Counted from the stretch's first letter, positions 36,743-46,981 are shown. The stretch: 64,000 bases of DNA from Fundidesulfovibrio magnetotacticus (GCF_013019105.1 NZ_BLTE01000012.1:1-64000), one strand, 5' to 3'. The notes: a model not told the origin generated them from the sequence alone. Made by a program: numbers and translations.

Positions 36743-38131
36743 TCAATCGCCGCCGGGGCCGCCTACGGGTTCGGACGTGCGCAGCCCCGTCACGTCGATG
36801 ATCAGCGAGTGGATCACCGGGCGTCCTGATATTTCCAGCGCCGTCACGCGGGCTTCCACGTCGCGCAGCTCCCCGCCGGACAGGCGGTGCCGGAAGCGTA
36901 AGAGATTCTGGCGCGAAGCGCTGGCCTCGCGCAGGACGTCCATCACCTTCACGGGCCCCAGCATGTTAATGGACGCGATGTGCATCCCGCGCAGTTCGCT
37001 CAGGGGGTATCCGTAGAAGGCCTCGGCCGCCGGGTTGGCGTCCAGGATCACGCCGGTAGTCACGTCGGTCACCAGCTGCACCGTGCAGTTGTCCAGGAAC
37101 AGGGTCCGGTAGCGCGCCTCGGACTCGCGCAGTGCGATCTCGGAGGCCTTGGAATCCGTGATGTCCAGAACGGCCCCGAACACCTCGCGCGGCTTGCCGT
37201 CCTCCCCGCGTTGCAGGCGCAAGGAGTCTCGCACCCAGCGCCAGCCGCCCGCGCCGTGCCGCACGCGGTATTCCAGCGTCAGGAAGTTCTGCTCGATGAG
37301 CCTGTTGGGGATCGCCTGCCGAAGTCGCTGGCTGTCCGCCGGGTGCACAAGCGAGCGCCAGAAGCCCGGCGTTTCCAGGAAGTCCGATGGATGATGGCCC
37401 AGCACCTCCTGCACGTTGTCCGATACGCTGGTCTGCGCGAAGTCCGCTCCGGCGTCGAGGGCGTAGAGCACCACGGGCAGGCTGGACAGCATGTGCTCCA
37501 GGCGTCGCCGCGTGGCGGACAGGGCCTCCTCCACGGCCTTGCGGGCCGTGATGTCCAGCGAGAGGTGCAGCGCGCCGCGCAACGTGCCGTCGCCGCCCAT
37601 CACGGGCGTGCAACGGATCAGGAAGGAGCGCCCGGCGGGCGAGGCCACCTCGCCCTCCACGGGTTCGAGCCGCGCCATGGCCTGGGGCACCAGGCAGCCG
37701 GGGCAGGCCTCCTGCCGGTCGTGGAAGGCCTCGTGGCAGCGCTGCCCGGTGCAGTCCAGGCCGCGCGCCATGGGGGATTCGGGGTCGCTGGTGTGCACCC
37801 AGAGGATGCGCAGGTCGGTGTCCACGAACTTCACCGTGAGCCCGGGCAAGGCCCTGAGGATGGCGGCGCGTTCCTGGAGCACGTCGTCCAGGGTGGAGCC
37901 CATGACCGGCGCATGCGCCAGCATCTGCCCGGCGGTCAGGAAGAGTTCGGCGGGGTCCACGCCAAGAGCCTGCGCCATGCGCTCGATGCACTCGAAGGAC
38001 GGCGAGACCATTCCGCGTTCCACGCGTCCCAGATAGCGATCGGAAAGCCCGACGCGCTCGGCCAGTTGCACCTGCGTCAACCCCGCCTGCTGACGGAGAT
38101 TCCGAAGGCGGTTTCCAAAGCGTTTCTTCAA
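36743..38131 (-). CDS. XRE HTH transcription regulator with three PAS domains
   Basis: 462 residues. An N-terminal XRE helix-turn-helix (AGLTQVQLAERVGLSDRYLG) is followed by three PAS domains. The first has a conserved Cys set (CTGQRC...CPGC) that could bind a metal or sense redox. No kinase or output enzyme is present, so it probably regulates transcription in response to ligand or redox state. The start is TTG 38131 with AGAGGTG upstream; a further in-frame TTG at 38224 has no ribosome site. Upstream DNA is shared with the divergent kinase gene. Confidence 0.8.
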   Translation of the reverse strand: MKKRFGNRLRNLRQQAGLTQVQLAERVGLSDRYLGRVERGMVSPSFECIERMAQALGVDPAELFLTAGQMLAHAPVMGSTLDDVLQERAAILRALPGLTVKFVDTDLRILWVHTSDPESPMARGLDCTGQRCHEAFHDRQEACPGCLVPQAMARLEPVEGEVASPAGRSFLIRCTPVMGGDGTLRGALHLSLDITARKAVEEALSATRRRLEHMLSSLPVVLYALDAGADFAQTSVSDNVQEVLGHHPSDFLETPGFWRSLVHPADSQRLRQAIPNRLIEQNFLTLEYRVRHGAGGWRWVRDSLRLQRGEDGKPREVFGAVLDITDSKASEIALRESEARYRTLFLDNCTVQLVTDVTTGVILDANPAAEAFYGYPLSELRGMHIASINMLGPVKVMDVLREASASRQNLLRFRHRLSGGELRDVEARVTALEISGRPVIHSLIIDVTGLRTSEPVGGPGGD

Positions 38132-38312
38132 GAAAAGCACCTCTTCTTGAGAAATTTTTAACAAAGAAAGGCACAACCGGAAACAACCCGACGGGTTGGA
38201 AGCCTTACAAAGCGTTCTGGACAAGATGACCCGCCAGTTCCACCATGAAGCTTTTCATGCCGGAAAAGTCAACTGCCCTTTTCAGCCGGAACGCGATGAG
38301 GTAGGAAAAGCC

Positions 38313-39698
38313 ATGCACGGACACCCGCTCGTCTCGGGCCTTCTGGGCCAGCTCGAAGCCCTGGAGCGCTCGGCGAGGCAGGCCGGCGTGCCCCTCCTGG
38401 CAGGCCAGGCCGAGGCCCTGCGCCAGACCGCGCTGGCCCTGGCCGCGGAGCGCGCCGGCCTGGACGATTCCCGTGCCCAGGCCGTGGCCAAGGCCCGCTT
38501 CCTGGAGCGAGCCATCGAGGAGAACCGGCGGCGTTACGAGGAAAGCCTGCGCTCCTTCGAGCGCTTTCGCCAGGGGTTCGGGCTGGTGGAATCCCTGCGC
38601 GACCTGGGCGAACTGCCCGCGCTCCTGGAATCCGTGCGCGGTCTCTTCCGCCTGGCGGCGGTGCGTCTGGTGCTGGACGAAGAGGAGTTCGGACCGTGCC
38701 TGCCGGCGGATTTCCCCGTCTTACCCGCCCGCGAGCTGGCGCGCGAGGCCCAGGCCGTGCGCGCCTCGGGCAGGCGCTCCTACGTGGGGCCGTGCTCCGC
38801 GGCGCCCGGGGCGACCCTCGGCCGTTCGGAGCGCAAGCGCTGGGGCTCCTGCTTCCTCTACCCCCTGGAGGACCGCTTCCGGGAGGGGCGCTGGGCCGGC
38901 ATGCTCCTGGTGGCCGACGTGAACCCCGGCCGCTACCTGCCCGACATGGCCACCGACTACATGGAGCACTTCTTCGACTCCCTGGCCGCCGCCGTGACCC
39001 ACCTGGCCGACCGCCGCAAGAACGAGGAGATGCGCGAGGACGTGGAGCGCATGGCCCGACACGACCTCAAGAGCCCCCTCTCGGCCGTGCTCACCCTGCC
39101 CCAGTTTCTCATCGAGGCCGAGAACCTCACGGAGCGCCAGCGCGACATGGCCCGGCTCATGCTGGAGGCCGGGCGTCGCATGCAGTCGCTCATCACGCTC
39201 TCGCTTTCGCTCTACCGCATGGAGCGCGGCGAGTACGCGCCAGAGCCCGTGGCGCTGGACCTCGCGGCCCTGGCGCGGGCCGTGTGGGAGGAGTGCGGGG
39301 GGCCGTGGCGCTCGGCGCGCATGCGCCTGGAAATCGAGGCCCAGGAAGATCCCTTCGTCGTGCAGGGGGAGGAGATTCTGTGCTACGCGCTCTTCTCGAA
39401 CCTGATCAAGAACGCCCTGGAGGCTTCCAGCCCCGGCGACGCCGTGACCCTGCGCCTGCTGCGGGAGCCCGACTGGGACGTGGCCGAAGTGGGCAACCGG
39501 GGCGACGTGCCCGAGCAGGTGCGCGCGTCGTTCTTCCGCAAGTACGCCACCTTCGGCAAGCAGAGCGGCACGGGCCTGGGCACGTACACGGCCCGGCTTA
39601 TCGCCCGCACCCACGGCGGCGACGTGGAGATGGAGACCGGCCAGGGCCAGGGCACCGTGGTGCGCGTGCGCCTGCCGCGCTCTAGCGACCTCCCGTGA
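38313..39698 (+). CDS. Soluble sensor histidine kinase
   Basis: 461 residues with no membrane helices. A helical/GAF-like N-terminal region (about 1-240) precedes HisKA (MARHDLKSPLSAVLTLPQF) and HATPase_c (NLIKNALEAS; GKQSGTGLGTYTARLI). The ATG at 38313 has AGGA upstream. It is divergent from the XRE-PAS regulator and may be its functional partner; no response regulator is adjacent. The 3' end overlaps the convergent acyltransferase gene by 17 bases. Confidence 0.82.
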   Translation: MHGHPLVSGLLGQLEALERSARQAGVPLLAGQAEALRQTALALAAERAGLDDSRAQAVAKARFLERAIEENRRRYEESLRSFERFRQGFGLVESLRDLGELPALLESVRGLFRLAAVRLVLDEEEFGPCLPADFPVLPARELAREAQAVRASGRRSYVGPCSAAPGATLGRSERKRWGSCFLYPLEDRFREGRWAGMLLVADVNPGRYLPDMATDYMEHFFDSLAAAVTHLADRRKNEEMREDVERMARHDLKSPLSAVLTLPQFLIEAENLTERQRDMARLMLEAGRRMQSLITLSLSLYRMERGEYAPEPVALDLAALARAVWEECGGPWRSARMRLEIEAQEDPFVVQGEEILCYALFSNLIKNALEASSPGDAVTLRLLREPDWDVAEVGNRGDVPEQVRASFFRKYATFGKQSGTGLGTYTARLIARTHGGDVEMETGQGQGTVVRVRLPRSSDLP

Positions 39699-40725
39699 AC
39701 AACCCGTAAACCCGGGGCGCCAGACGCCTGAGCGCTGCGCCCAGCCCCAGGCAGAGCCCCGTGGCCGAGGCGGCCAGGAGAACCACGTAGGCCAACTGCC
39801 CGGCCGTGCCCGGCAGGACCAGCCACGGCGTCAGGTCCGCCAGCCAGGAGAGGGCGGGCTCGTGGAAGAGGTAGACGAAGAAGATCGAGCCCGAGAGCCG
39901 CAAGAGCCATGCCCGCTCGCCCAGCCGCCAGCCGCGCGAGGCCGTCCACACCGTCGCCACGCCCACCAGCACGCTTGCGCGCCACGCCGGGAACTGCCAG
40001 CCGGGCCACAGCCCCTGCAACTGCAGGGTGGCGCTCGCCGCGATGCAAAGCGCCCAGAGCCCCCAGAGCAGCGGAAGATAACGCCCCAGGCCGTCCAGGT
40101 TCATGCGGCGCGCCGCCAGCACCCCGCCCAGGCAGAAGAAGAAGGCCCCGCCCAGGTCCAGGGACACCCTGGGAATCTCCAGCGTGTTCCAGGCCGCCCA
40201 GAGCAGGAAGAGCCCGGCCCAGGGCAGGCGGCGGATCAACACGGCGAAGAGGGGCGCGGCCAGGAAGAACGCGAAAAGGTCGCGCAGGAACCACAGCGGA
40301 TAGACCAACGGCCAGCCGTCCACCCCCAGAAGGAGCGGCAGCACGCCGCGCGCCTTGAGGTAGCTCGTGCCGCCGATGCCCGGGATGGCCCCGAAGAGGG
40401 CCACGTAGGCGATCCACAGGCCGTTCACCAGGAGATAGGGCAAAAAGAGGGTGCGCAGGCGCTTGGCCACGAGGCCCTTGTAGCCGTCCAGACCGCCGGG
40501 GTAGCGCAGGAAGAGCAGGTAGCCCGAGATGGCGAAATAGAGGGGCACGGCGGCCTGGAACAGGTGGCGGCCCACAACGTTGAGCACGGCCCCGGCCTCG
40601 GGCGTGGGGACCACGTGGGCAAGCAGGCCTTTGGGGGCGTGGATGCCCACCACGGCCAGCATGAGCAGGGCGCGCAGGGCCGAAATGCGCCGCGACGTGG
40701 CGGCATCGATCAGGTTGTGCTGCAT
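39682..40725 (-). CDS. Membrane acyltransferase, OafA/YrhL type
   Basis: 347 residues with about ten membrane helices. The acyltransferase-3 signature includes an N-terminal RALLMLAVVGIH (His) and FFVYLFHEPAL near the end. Such enzymes O-acetylate or succinylate polysaccharides and lipids at the envelope. It ends inside the convergent kinase gene and starts 126 bases after uppS, so it may be co-transcribed with it. Confidence 0.85.
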   Translation of the reverse strand: MQHNLIDAATSRRISALRALLMLAVVGIHAPKGLLAHVVPTPEAGAVLNVVGRHLFQAAVPLYFAISGYLLFLRYPGGLDGYKGLVAKRLRTLFLPYLLVNGLWIAYVALFGAIPGIGGTSYLKARGVLPLLLGVDGWPLVYPLWFLRDLFAFFLAAPLFAVLIRRLPWAGLFLLWAAWNTLEIPRVSLDLGGAFFFCLGGVLAARRMNLDGLGRYLPLLWGLWALCIAASATLQLQGLWPGWQFPAWRASVLVGVATVWTASRGWRLGERAWLLRLSGSIFFVYLFHEPALSWLADLTPWLVLPGTAGQLAYVVLLAASATGLCLGLGAALRRLAPRVYGLFTGGR

Positions 40726-40851
40726 GGGAAGGGCTGTCGGGGCAGGCGGCGGACCGGCTCGACCAGGCCGCCGCCGCGTGGAATGGTTCGGCGACGTCGC
40801 CGGTGGAGGACCCGGGCGCGACCCCGTGCCCCTGTCCGGTCCGCGGACACG

Positions 40852-41580
40852 CTAGTCTCCGGCCTGGAGAGCCTGCTCGCCGGTGAGACCGAAGCGGCGC
40901 TGGCGTCCCGCGTAGGCCGCCAGGGCCTTGTCCAACTCGTCCGCGTCGAAGTCCGGCCAGTAAACATCGGTGAAGTAGTATTCGGCGTAGGCGCTCTGCC
41001 AGAGGAGGTAGTTGCTGATGCGAAGCTCGCCGGAGGTGCGCACTACCAGATCCGGGTCGGGCTGCCCGGCGGTGAAGAGCTCGGCCGAGAAGCGCTCCTC
41101 GGTGATGTCGGCGGGCTTTACGCCCTGTTCCACGAGCCTGCGGCAGGCGCGCAGGATTTCGGCCCGTCCCGAGTAGTTGAGGGCGAGGTTCAGGGTCATG
41201 GAGCGGCAGTGTGCGGTCTTTTTCAGCACGTGGGAGAGGGCCTGGCGCACGGCGAAGGGGAAGTCCTCCAATTCGCCCAGGACGTTGAAGCGGATGTCCT
41301 GCTCCACCAGTGAGGCAAGTTCGTTGCCCAGGAAGCGCACCAGGAGGTCGAAGAGTGTGCGCACTTCGTCCTGGGGCCGCTTCCAGTTCTCCTTGGAGAA
41401 GGTGTAGAGCGTCAGGTGGGCGATGCCCAGCTCGCGGCAGCGGGTGACGAGGCGCTTGGCGGTCTCGGTGCCTGCCCTGTGGCCCTCGCTGCGCGAGAGG
41501 CCCCGGGCCTTGGCCCAGCGGCCGTTGCCGTCCATGATCACGGCGAGGTGGCGCGGGAGCGCCTGCGGCGTGTCGCTCAT
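40852..41580 (-). CDS. uppS: Undecaprenyl diphosphate synthase
   Basis: 242 residues. Condenses isopentenyl units with farnesyl diphosphate to make the C55 lipid carrier for cell wall assembly. Signatures: MDGNGRWAKARG (catalytic Asp), SEGHRAGTE and the C-terminal RTSGELRISNYLLWQSAYAE. It follows frr in the common pyrH-frr-uppS order, 156 bases downstream. Confidence 0.97.
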   Translation of the reverse strand: MSDTPQALPRHLAVIMDGNGRWAKARGLSRSEGHRAGTETAKRLVTRCRELGIAHLTLYTFSKENWKRPQDEVRTLFDLLVRFLGNELASLVEQDIRFNVLGELEDFPFAVRQALSHVLKKTAHCRSMTLNLALNYSGRAEILRACRRLVEQGVKPADITEERFSAELFTAGQPDPDLVVRTSGELRISNYLLWQSAYAEYYFTDVYWPDFDADELDKALAAYAGRQRRFGLTGEQALQAGD

Positions 41581-41736
41581 GGGTGATCCTGTGGTGTGAA
41601 GCGCAAGCGGCCCCCGGGTGGATGTCGCCCAGGGGCCGGTGGTGTCGTGAAGAAGGCCTCCGCCGGGTCGCGGCGCGCCGGGTGGGCGGCCGGGGGTCGC
41701 CCGTGCGGCGGCGTTGGCGCCTGTCGGAGGTGCGGG

Positions 41737-42291
41737 CTAGATCTCCATGATCTCCTTCTCCTTCTTGGCCAGGCTCTGTTCGAGCTTGGCCACGTAGGAG
41801 TCGGTGGTCTTCTGGATGTCGGCCTCGCCCTTGCGCAGGTCGTCCTCGGAGATGGCCTTGTCCTTCTGGAGCTTCTTGAGGCCGTCGTTGGCGTCGCGGC
41901 GGATGTTGCGCACGGCCACCTTGGCCTCCTCCGTGTACTTCTTGGCCACCTTGACGAGGTCCTTGCGGCGGTCCTCGGTGAGGGGGGGCAGGCCGATGCG
42001 GATGATCTTGCCGTCGTTGATGGGCGTGAGGCCCAGGTCGGACTTCTGGATGGCCTTTTCCACCAGGCCGAAGGCCGCGCGGTCCCAAGGCTGGATGGTG
42101 ATGGTGCGGCTGTCGGGGGTGGAGAGGGAGGCGATCTGGTCGATGGGCGTGGGGGTGCCGTAGTAGTCGACCTTCAGGCCGTCGAGCAGGGCCACGGAGG
42201 CCCGGCCGGTGCGCAGGTGGGAGAACTCCTTTTCCAGGGAGGCGACAGCCTTTTCCATGCGGGATTTGGCGTCCCCGAGCACTTTGTCCAT
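41737..42291 (-). CDS. frr: Ribosome recycling factor
   Basis: 184 residues, the usual length. Releases ribosomes from mRNA after termination together with EF-G. Family features: [20 protein letters not shown] near the N-terminus, the hinge, and [14 protein letters not shown] near the C-terminus. It lies ten bases after pyrH. Confidence 0.98.
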   Translation of the reverse strand: MDKVLGDAKSRMEKAVASLEKEFSHLRTGRASVALLDGLKVDYYGTPTPIDQIASLSTPDSRTITIQPWDRAAFGLVEKAIQKSDLGLTPINDGKIIRIGLPPLTEDRRKDLVKVAKKYTEEAKVAVRNIRRDANDGLKKLQKDKAISEDDLRKGEADIQKTTDSYVAKLEQSLAKKEKEIMEI

Positions 42292-42301
42292 GCGACTCTC
42301 C

Positions 42302-43015
42302 TTATTCGACGATGGTTCCGGCGCGCTGTCCGGTGACCACCTTGTTCAAATTGCCCGGCTCGAACATGTTGAAGACCACGATGGGCATCTTGTTGTCCAT
42401 GGCCAGGGTGACCGCCGTGGAGTCCATGACCTTGAGCTGCTTTTCCAGCACGTCCATGTAGGTCAGGCGCTCGAAGAGCACGGCGTCGGAATGCTTCTTG
42501 GGGTCTTTGTTGTAGACGCCGTCCACCTTGGTGCCCTTGATGATCACTTCGCTCTTGAGCTCCATGGCGCGCAGGGCGGCGGCGGTGTCGGTGGTGAAGT
42601 AGGGGTTGCCCGTGCCGGCGGCGCAGATGACCACGCGCCCCTTTTCCAGGTGGCGGACGGCGCGGCGGCGGATGTAGGGCTCGCAGACCTCCTGCATGGT
42701 GATGGCGGAGAGCACGCGGGTGGAGAGGCCAAGCTTCTCCAGGGCGTCCTGGACGGCCACGGCGTTCATGACCGTGGCCAGCATGCCCATGTAGTCGGCG
42801 CTGGCGCGCTCCATGCCGGAGGCCGAGGCGGACATGCCCCGGAAGATGTTGCCCCCGCCGATGACCATGGCCAGTTCCACGCCCTTGGCGGCGGCGTCCA
42901 CGATCTCCTTGCAGAAGGCGCTGACGGTGTCCGGGTCGATGCCGAAGCCGCGGGGGCCGGCCAGGGCCTCGCCCGAGAGCTTGAGAAGGATGCGCTTGAA
43001 GCGAAGGTTGTCCAT
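42302..43015 (-). CDS. pyrH: UMP kinase
   Basis: 237 residues. Phosphorylates UMP to UDP in pyrimidine biosynthesis. Family motifs: [51 protein letters not shown]-like (here [15 protein letters not shown]). Starts with its own leader, 147 bases after the tsf terminator, and probably forms an operon with frr. Confidence 0.98.
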   Translation of the reverse strand: MDNLRFKRILLKLSGEALAGPRGFGIDPDTVSAFCKEIVDAAAKGVELAMVIGGGNIFRGMSASASGMERASADYMGMLATVMNAVAVQDALEKLGLSTRVLSAITMQEVCEPYIRRRAVRHLEKGRVVICAAGTGNPYFTTDTAAALRAMELKSEVIIKGTKVDGVYNKDPKKHSDAVLFERLTYMDVLEKQLKVMDSTAVTLAMDNKMPIVVFNMFEPGNLNKVVTGQRAGTIVE

Positions 43016-43130
43016 GTGCGGTGATCCTCGGATTGCAAGACCCGTGACGGGAAGCTTCCTAAAAGGTTTTGGAGAAAAGCGCGAGGGGAAACTTCCTGGC
43101 CTCCCCCCGCGCTTCCGGCGGGATCGTCAA

Positions 43131-43156
43131 GAAAAACGGGCCTTGCGGCCCGTTTT
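43131..43156 (-). terminator. Terminator of the rpsB-tsf operon
   Basis: AAAACGGGCC-TTGC-GGCCCGTTTT, a perfect stem flanked by A and T runs on both sides, seven bases after the tsf stop. It can work in both directions and separates tsf from pyrH. Confidence 0.92.
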
Positions 43157-43162
43157 GTTGCG

Positions 43163-43774
43163 CTATTCGTCGGTGGCGTCTTCGCCCAGTTGCATGCGCA
43201 CGAAGCGCCCGATCTGGATGTTTTCGCCCAGGGTGGCCACGAGGTTGTTCAGGAGGTCCTGGATGGAGAGCTTGTCGTCCTTGATGAAGGGCTGATCAAG
43301 CAGGCAGACTTCCTTGTAGAACTTCTTGATGCGGCCCTCGACGATCTTTTCGGCGATGTTGTCGGGCTTGCCCTCGGCCTTGGTCTGGGCCAGGAAGATG
43401 GCCTTTTCCTTTTCCAGCACGTCGGCGGGAAGCTGGTCGGGGGAGACGCAGAGGGGGTTGGCGGCGGCCACCTGCATGGCCACGTTCTTGGCGAACTCCT
43501 GGAACTTGTCGCCGCGCGCCACGAAGTCGGTCTCGCACTTGATTTCCACGAGCACGGCGATCTTGCCGTTGGAGTGGACGTAGGAGCCGATGACGCCTTC
43601 GCTGGTGGCACGCCCGGCCTTCTTGGCGGCCTTGGCCAGGCCCTTCTCGCGAAGCCAGGCCACGGCCTTGTCCATGTCGCCGCCGCAGGCTTCCAGGGCC
43701 TTCTTGCAGTCCATCATGCCCGCGCTGGTCGTGTCGCGCAGTTGTTTCACCGTGCTGGCGCTGATCTGGGACAT
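43163..43774 (-). CDS. tsf: Elongation factor Ts (short form)
   Basis: 203 residues. Exchanges GDP for GTP on EF-Tu. The N-terminal UBA-like part (VKQLRDTTSAGMMDCKKALE) and core (GVIGSYVHSNGKIAVLVEIKCETDFVAR, quoted in part) are clear. The length matches the short EF-Ts class (~200) rather than the E. coli form (283), which has a second core subdomain. It starts two bases after rpsB. Confidence 0.97.
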   Translation of the reverse strand: MSQISASTVKQLRDTTSAGMMDCKKALEACGGDMDKAVAWLREKGLAKAAKKAGRATSEGVIGSYVHSNGKIAVLVEIKCETDFVARGDKFQEFAKNVAMQVAAANPLCVSPDQLPADVLEKEKAIFLAQTKAEGKPDNIAEKIVEGRIKKFYKEVCLLDQPFIKDDKLSIQDLLNNLVATLGENIQIGRFVRMQLGEDATDE

Positions 43775-43776
43775 GT

Positions 43777-44562
<786 letters not shown>

Positions 44563-44668
44563 GGGGCCCTCCTTTGGGTTGTGCCTCCACGCCGTTGGCC
44601 TTCCTCCTGCCCGAAGGGGCACCCTGGGAGGCGGGGTCCGGCGTGTGCGGAGTGATGAAAAGCAGGAT

Positions 44669-44697
44669 TGCATACATCGACGCGCGGAGGTTGGCAA
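44669..44697 (-). promoter_or_regulatory. Candidate sigma-70 promoter of rpsB-tsf
   Basis: On the minus strand, TTGCCA (44692-44697) and TATGCA (44669-44674) are 17 bases apart, about 105 bases before the rpsB start. The leader could hold an S2 autoregulatory site, which I cannot identify. Confidence 0.4.
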
Positions 44698-44811
44698 GAA
44701 GGAATTCGTGCAAACCAGGGCGTGCCGATTTTTGCACAGCCGCTTGTGCAGGGCCTTGCACTCCTGGCGGTGATGTGTGATGAAATGTATCGAAATCCGA
44801 GGTGTTCCAGG

Positions 44812-44828
44812 TTGGCATGGTAAATGCT
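44812..44828 (+). promoter_or_regulatory. Sigma-54 (-24/-12) promoter of the metal-stress cluster
   Basis: TTGGCATGGTAAATGCT: the GG (44814-44815) and GC (44826-44827) pairs have the required ten bases between them, and the surrounding bases fit TGGCAY-N5-TTGC with one mismatch (ATGC for TTGC). It lies 38 bases before the zraP-like start codon, giving a short leader. E. coli zraP is also sigma-54 dependent (ZraSR), which supports this reading. Confidence 0.65.
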
Positions 44829-44866
44829 ACCAATGCGGTATGATTCGTGCCCAAGGAGATTCCATC

Positions 44867-45475
44867 ATGTCCAAAACTTCGCGCTTCATTCAGGTGTTCG
44901 CCGGCTTCGCCCTGGCCTTCCTCGTGGGGGCGGCCGCCATGGCCCAGGACAAGGCCCACAAGCCCGGGGCCGACCACGCCGCCCAGCCCGCCGCCACGGC
45001 GGCCGCTCCTGCGTCCGCCCCGGCCAAGCCCGCCGTGTTCGCCCCCGGCGCGCCCCACTGGATCCACTCCCTGCCCGCCGACAAGCAGGACGCCGCCCGA
45101 TCCATCTGGCTGGCCGACGGCCGCCTGATCGCCGGGCACAAGGAGATGCTCAAGGCCAAGCGCCACGAGCTCAAGGCCCTGCTGGCCCTGCCGGGCACCG
45201 ACGACAAGGCCGTGGCCGCCGTGGTGAAGGAAATCTCCGCCACCGAGGAAAAGCTGCTGAACGCCCAGATCAGCCTGCGCCGCAAGCTTGAGAAGGAAGG
45301 CATCCCCACCTGGGCGCTGCCTGGTTTCGACGGCAAGGACGACAACTGCGCCATGATGGGCGACGGCGACGGAAAGGGCAAGATGGGCATGATGGGCATG
45401 ATGGGCGGCGACGGCAAGGGCCATGAGGGCCACAACGGCCAGGCCAAGCCCGCCGAGGCCCCCAAGGCCCAGTAA
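44867..45475 (+). CDS. ZraP/CpxP-like periplasmic metal-stress protein
   Basis: 202 residues. Sec signal peptide (AFLVGAAAMAQ), an Ala/Pro/Lys linker, a helical core (LPADKQDAARSIWLADGRLI to LRRKLEKEGI) like the Spy/CpxP/ZraP family of periplasmic chaperones, and a Met/His/Gly tail (KMGMMGMMGGDGKGHEGHNG) suited to binding Cu or Zn. AAGGAGA ribosome site at 44867; longer in-frame reading would cross the promoter. Confidence 0.75.
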   Translation: MSKTSRFIQVFAGFALAFLVGAAAMAQDKAHKPGADHAAQPAATAAAPASAPAKPAVFAPGAPHWIHSLPADKQDAARSIWLADGRLIAGHKEMLKAKRHELKALLALPGTDDKAVAAVVKEISATEEKLLNAQISLRRKLEKEGIPTWALPGFDGKDDNCAMMGDGDGKGKMGMMGMMGGDGKGHEGHNGQAKPAEAPKAQ

Positions 45476-45530
45476 CTTGAAGCCCGCGTGGACGTTTCCA
45501 GCCTCCACGCGCTCCATCCCGCATCGAAAA

Positions 45531-45570
45531 CGAACCGCGCCGCGCTCTTCCGGGAACGCGGCGCGGTTCG
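45531..45570. other. Perfect 14-bp hairpin between the ZraP-like gene and the oxidase
   Basis: CGAACCGCGCCGCG / CGCGGCGCGGTTCG with a 12-base loop, ending 15 bases before the oxidase start codon. There is no T run, so it may protect the upstream mRNA, attenuate, or reduce oxidase expression rather than terminate. Confidence 0.6.
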
Positions 45571-45585
45571 CCATGGAGGCCGGGC

Positions 45586-46980
45586 ATGATGTCGTTTTTT
45601 CGTTCAGCGGTTCGCGGCGTTGCGCAGTGGTTTGAACGGTTTCGCGGCGCGCAGGCGCGCGACGGCGCGCTTCGGTCTCCACAGGCAGCGGCAGGCCGGA
45701 GGGGCTTTCTGACGCTCGCGGCCCTGGCCCCGCTGGGGGCCGCCGTTCCGGCCCTCGCCCAGCCCTCCCCGGGGCACGCGGGCCATGCGACTGCAGGCGC
45801 TGGGCACGCCGGACACGCCCCGTCCTTCGCCTGGCGCGACCCCTCCCGGCGCATCTCGCCGCCCCCGCCGCTCACCGGCAAGGGGACCGGCTCCGTGCGG
45901 ACCCCCCACGTGCCGAGCCTGGGCCACGAACTCGACGGCGGCGTGAAGGTCTTCCGCCTCGTCGCCCAGCCCGTGGAGCGCATGCTCCTGGACGGACCGC
46001 CCGCGCCCGGCTCCGTTATAGAGCGCTGGCACAAGGCCATGGGGGCCATGGAGGGCATGGACCTGCCCAAGAAGGCCCGGCTCTGGGGATTCAACGGCTC
46101 CGTGCCCGGCCCGTCCATCGAGGTGGTCCAGGGCGACAGGGTGCGCATCCACGTGGTCAACGAGTTGCCCGAGGCCACCAGCGTGCACTGGCACGGCCTG
46201 GAGATCCCCAACGTCCAGGACGGCGTGGGCGGGCTCACCCAGGAGCCCATCCTTCCCGGGCGCTCCTACACCTACGAGTTCGAGGTGACCCAGGCCGGAA
46301 CCTTCATGTACCACTCCTCCTTCAACGAGAAGAAGCAGGTGGGCATGGGCCTGGGAGGCTTCTTCATCGCCCACCCGGCCGACGGCTCGCGCCGCGTGGA
46401 CCGCGACTTCGCCCTCATGCTCCAGGAGTGGCATTTCCTGCCAGGCAACGAGCACGTGGACGTGACCTCCACCGACCCCAACTGGTTCACCATCAACGGC
46501 AAGGCCGCGCCTTCCACGGAGATGCTTCAGGCCGTTGTGGGCGAAACCGTGCGCCTGCGCTTCGCCAACCTCTCCAATCTGCACGCCCACCCCATCCACC
46601 TGCACGGCGTAACCTGGCGCGTCACCGGCACGGAGGGCGGCCCCATCCCCGAGTCGGCCCAGTGGCCGGGCAACACCGTGAACGTGCCGCCAGGGGCAGC
46701 GCGCGACGTGGAGTTCGCCTTTCGCTTCCCCGGCTACTGGCACATGCACTGCCACAAGCTGCACCATGTGGTGAACGCCCACGCCCCCGTGCCCATGGGG
46801 ATCATGCCCATGGGCGGCATGACCATGCTCTTCGAGGCGCTCGACCCGCCCGGGCAAGGGGGGCACGGAGGCCACGGAGCTCCCGCCTCGCACTCGCCAA
46901 CAGGTCCCTCCGGCCACGGAGGGCATGAGGCGTCCGCTCCGCCACCGCCGACGGCCCCGTCCGGCCACGGAGGGAACTGA
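45586..46980 (+). CDS. Multicopper oxidase, copper-resistance type
   Basis: 464 residues. Probable Tat signal (GRRGFLTLAALAPLGAA, twin Arg) for folded export. Cupredoxin copper sites are visible: HWHG, HPIHLHG and HMHCHKLHH (type 1 Cys and His). The second copper motif, normally HxH, reads MYHSS, so one His ligand of the trinuclear centre is replaced. Both ends are His/Gly-rich (GHAGHATAGAGHAGHA; GGHGGHGA; GHGGHE), fitting periplasmic Cu binding. GGAGG precedes the start. It is one base away from the TolC-like gene. Confidence 0.9.
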   Translation: MMSFFRSAVRGVAQWFERFRGAQARDGALRSPQAAAGRRGFLTLAALAPLGAAVPALAQPSPGHAGHATAGAGHAGHAPSFAWRDPSRRISPPPPLTGKGTGSVRTPHVPSLGHELDGGVKVFRLVAQPVERMLLDGPPAPGSVIERWHKAMGAMEGMDLPKKARLWGFNGSVPGPSIEVVQGDRVRIHVVNELPEATSVHWHGLEIPNVQDGVGGLTQEPILPGRSYTYEFEVTQAGTFMYHSSFNEKKQVGMGLGGFFIAHPADGSRRVDRDFALMLQEWHFLPGNEHVDVTSTDPNWFTINGKAAPSTEMLQAVVGETVRLRFANLSNLHAHPIHLHGVTWRVTGTEGGPIPESAQWPGNTVNVPPGAARDVEFAFRFPGYWHMHCHKLHHVVNAHAPVPMGIMPMGGMTMLFEALDPPGQGGHGGHGAPASHSPTGPSGHGGHEASAPPPPTAPSGHGGN

Positions 46981-46981
46981 C

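Noticed and set aside
39383-42088. 900-residue minus-strand frame over acyltransferase, uppS and frr
   Set aside because: Shadow frame; three well-defined proteins are encoded there in other frames.
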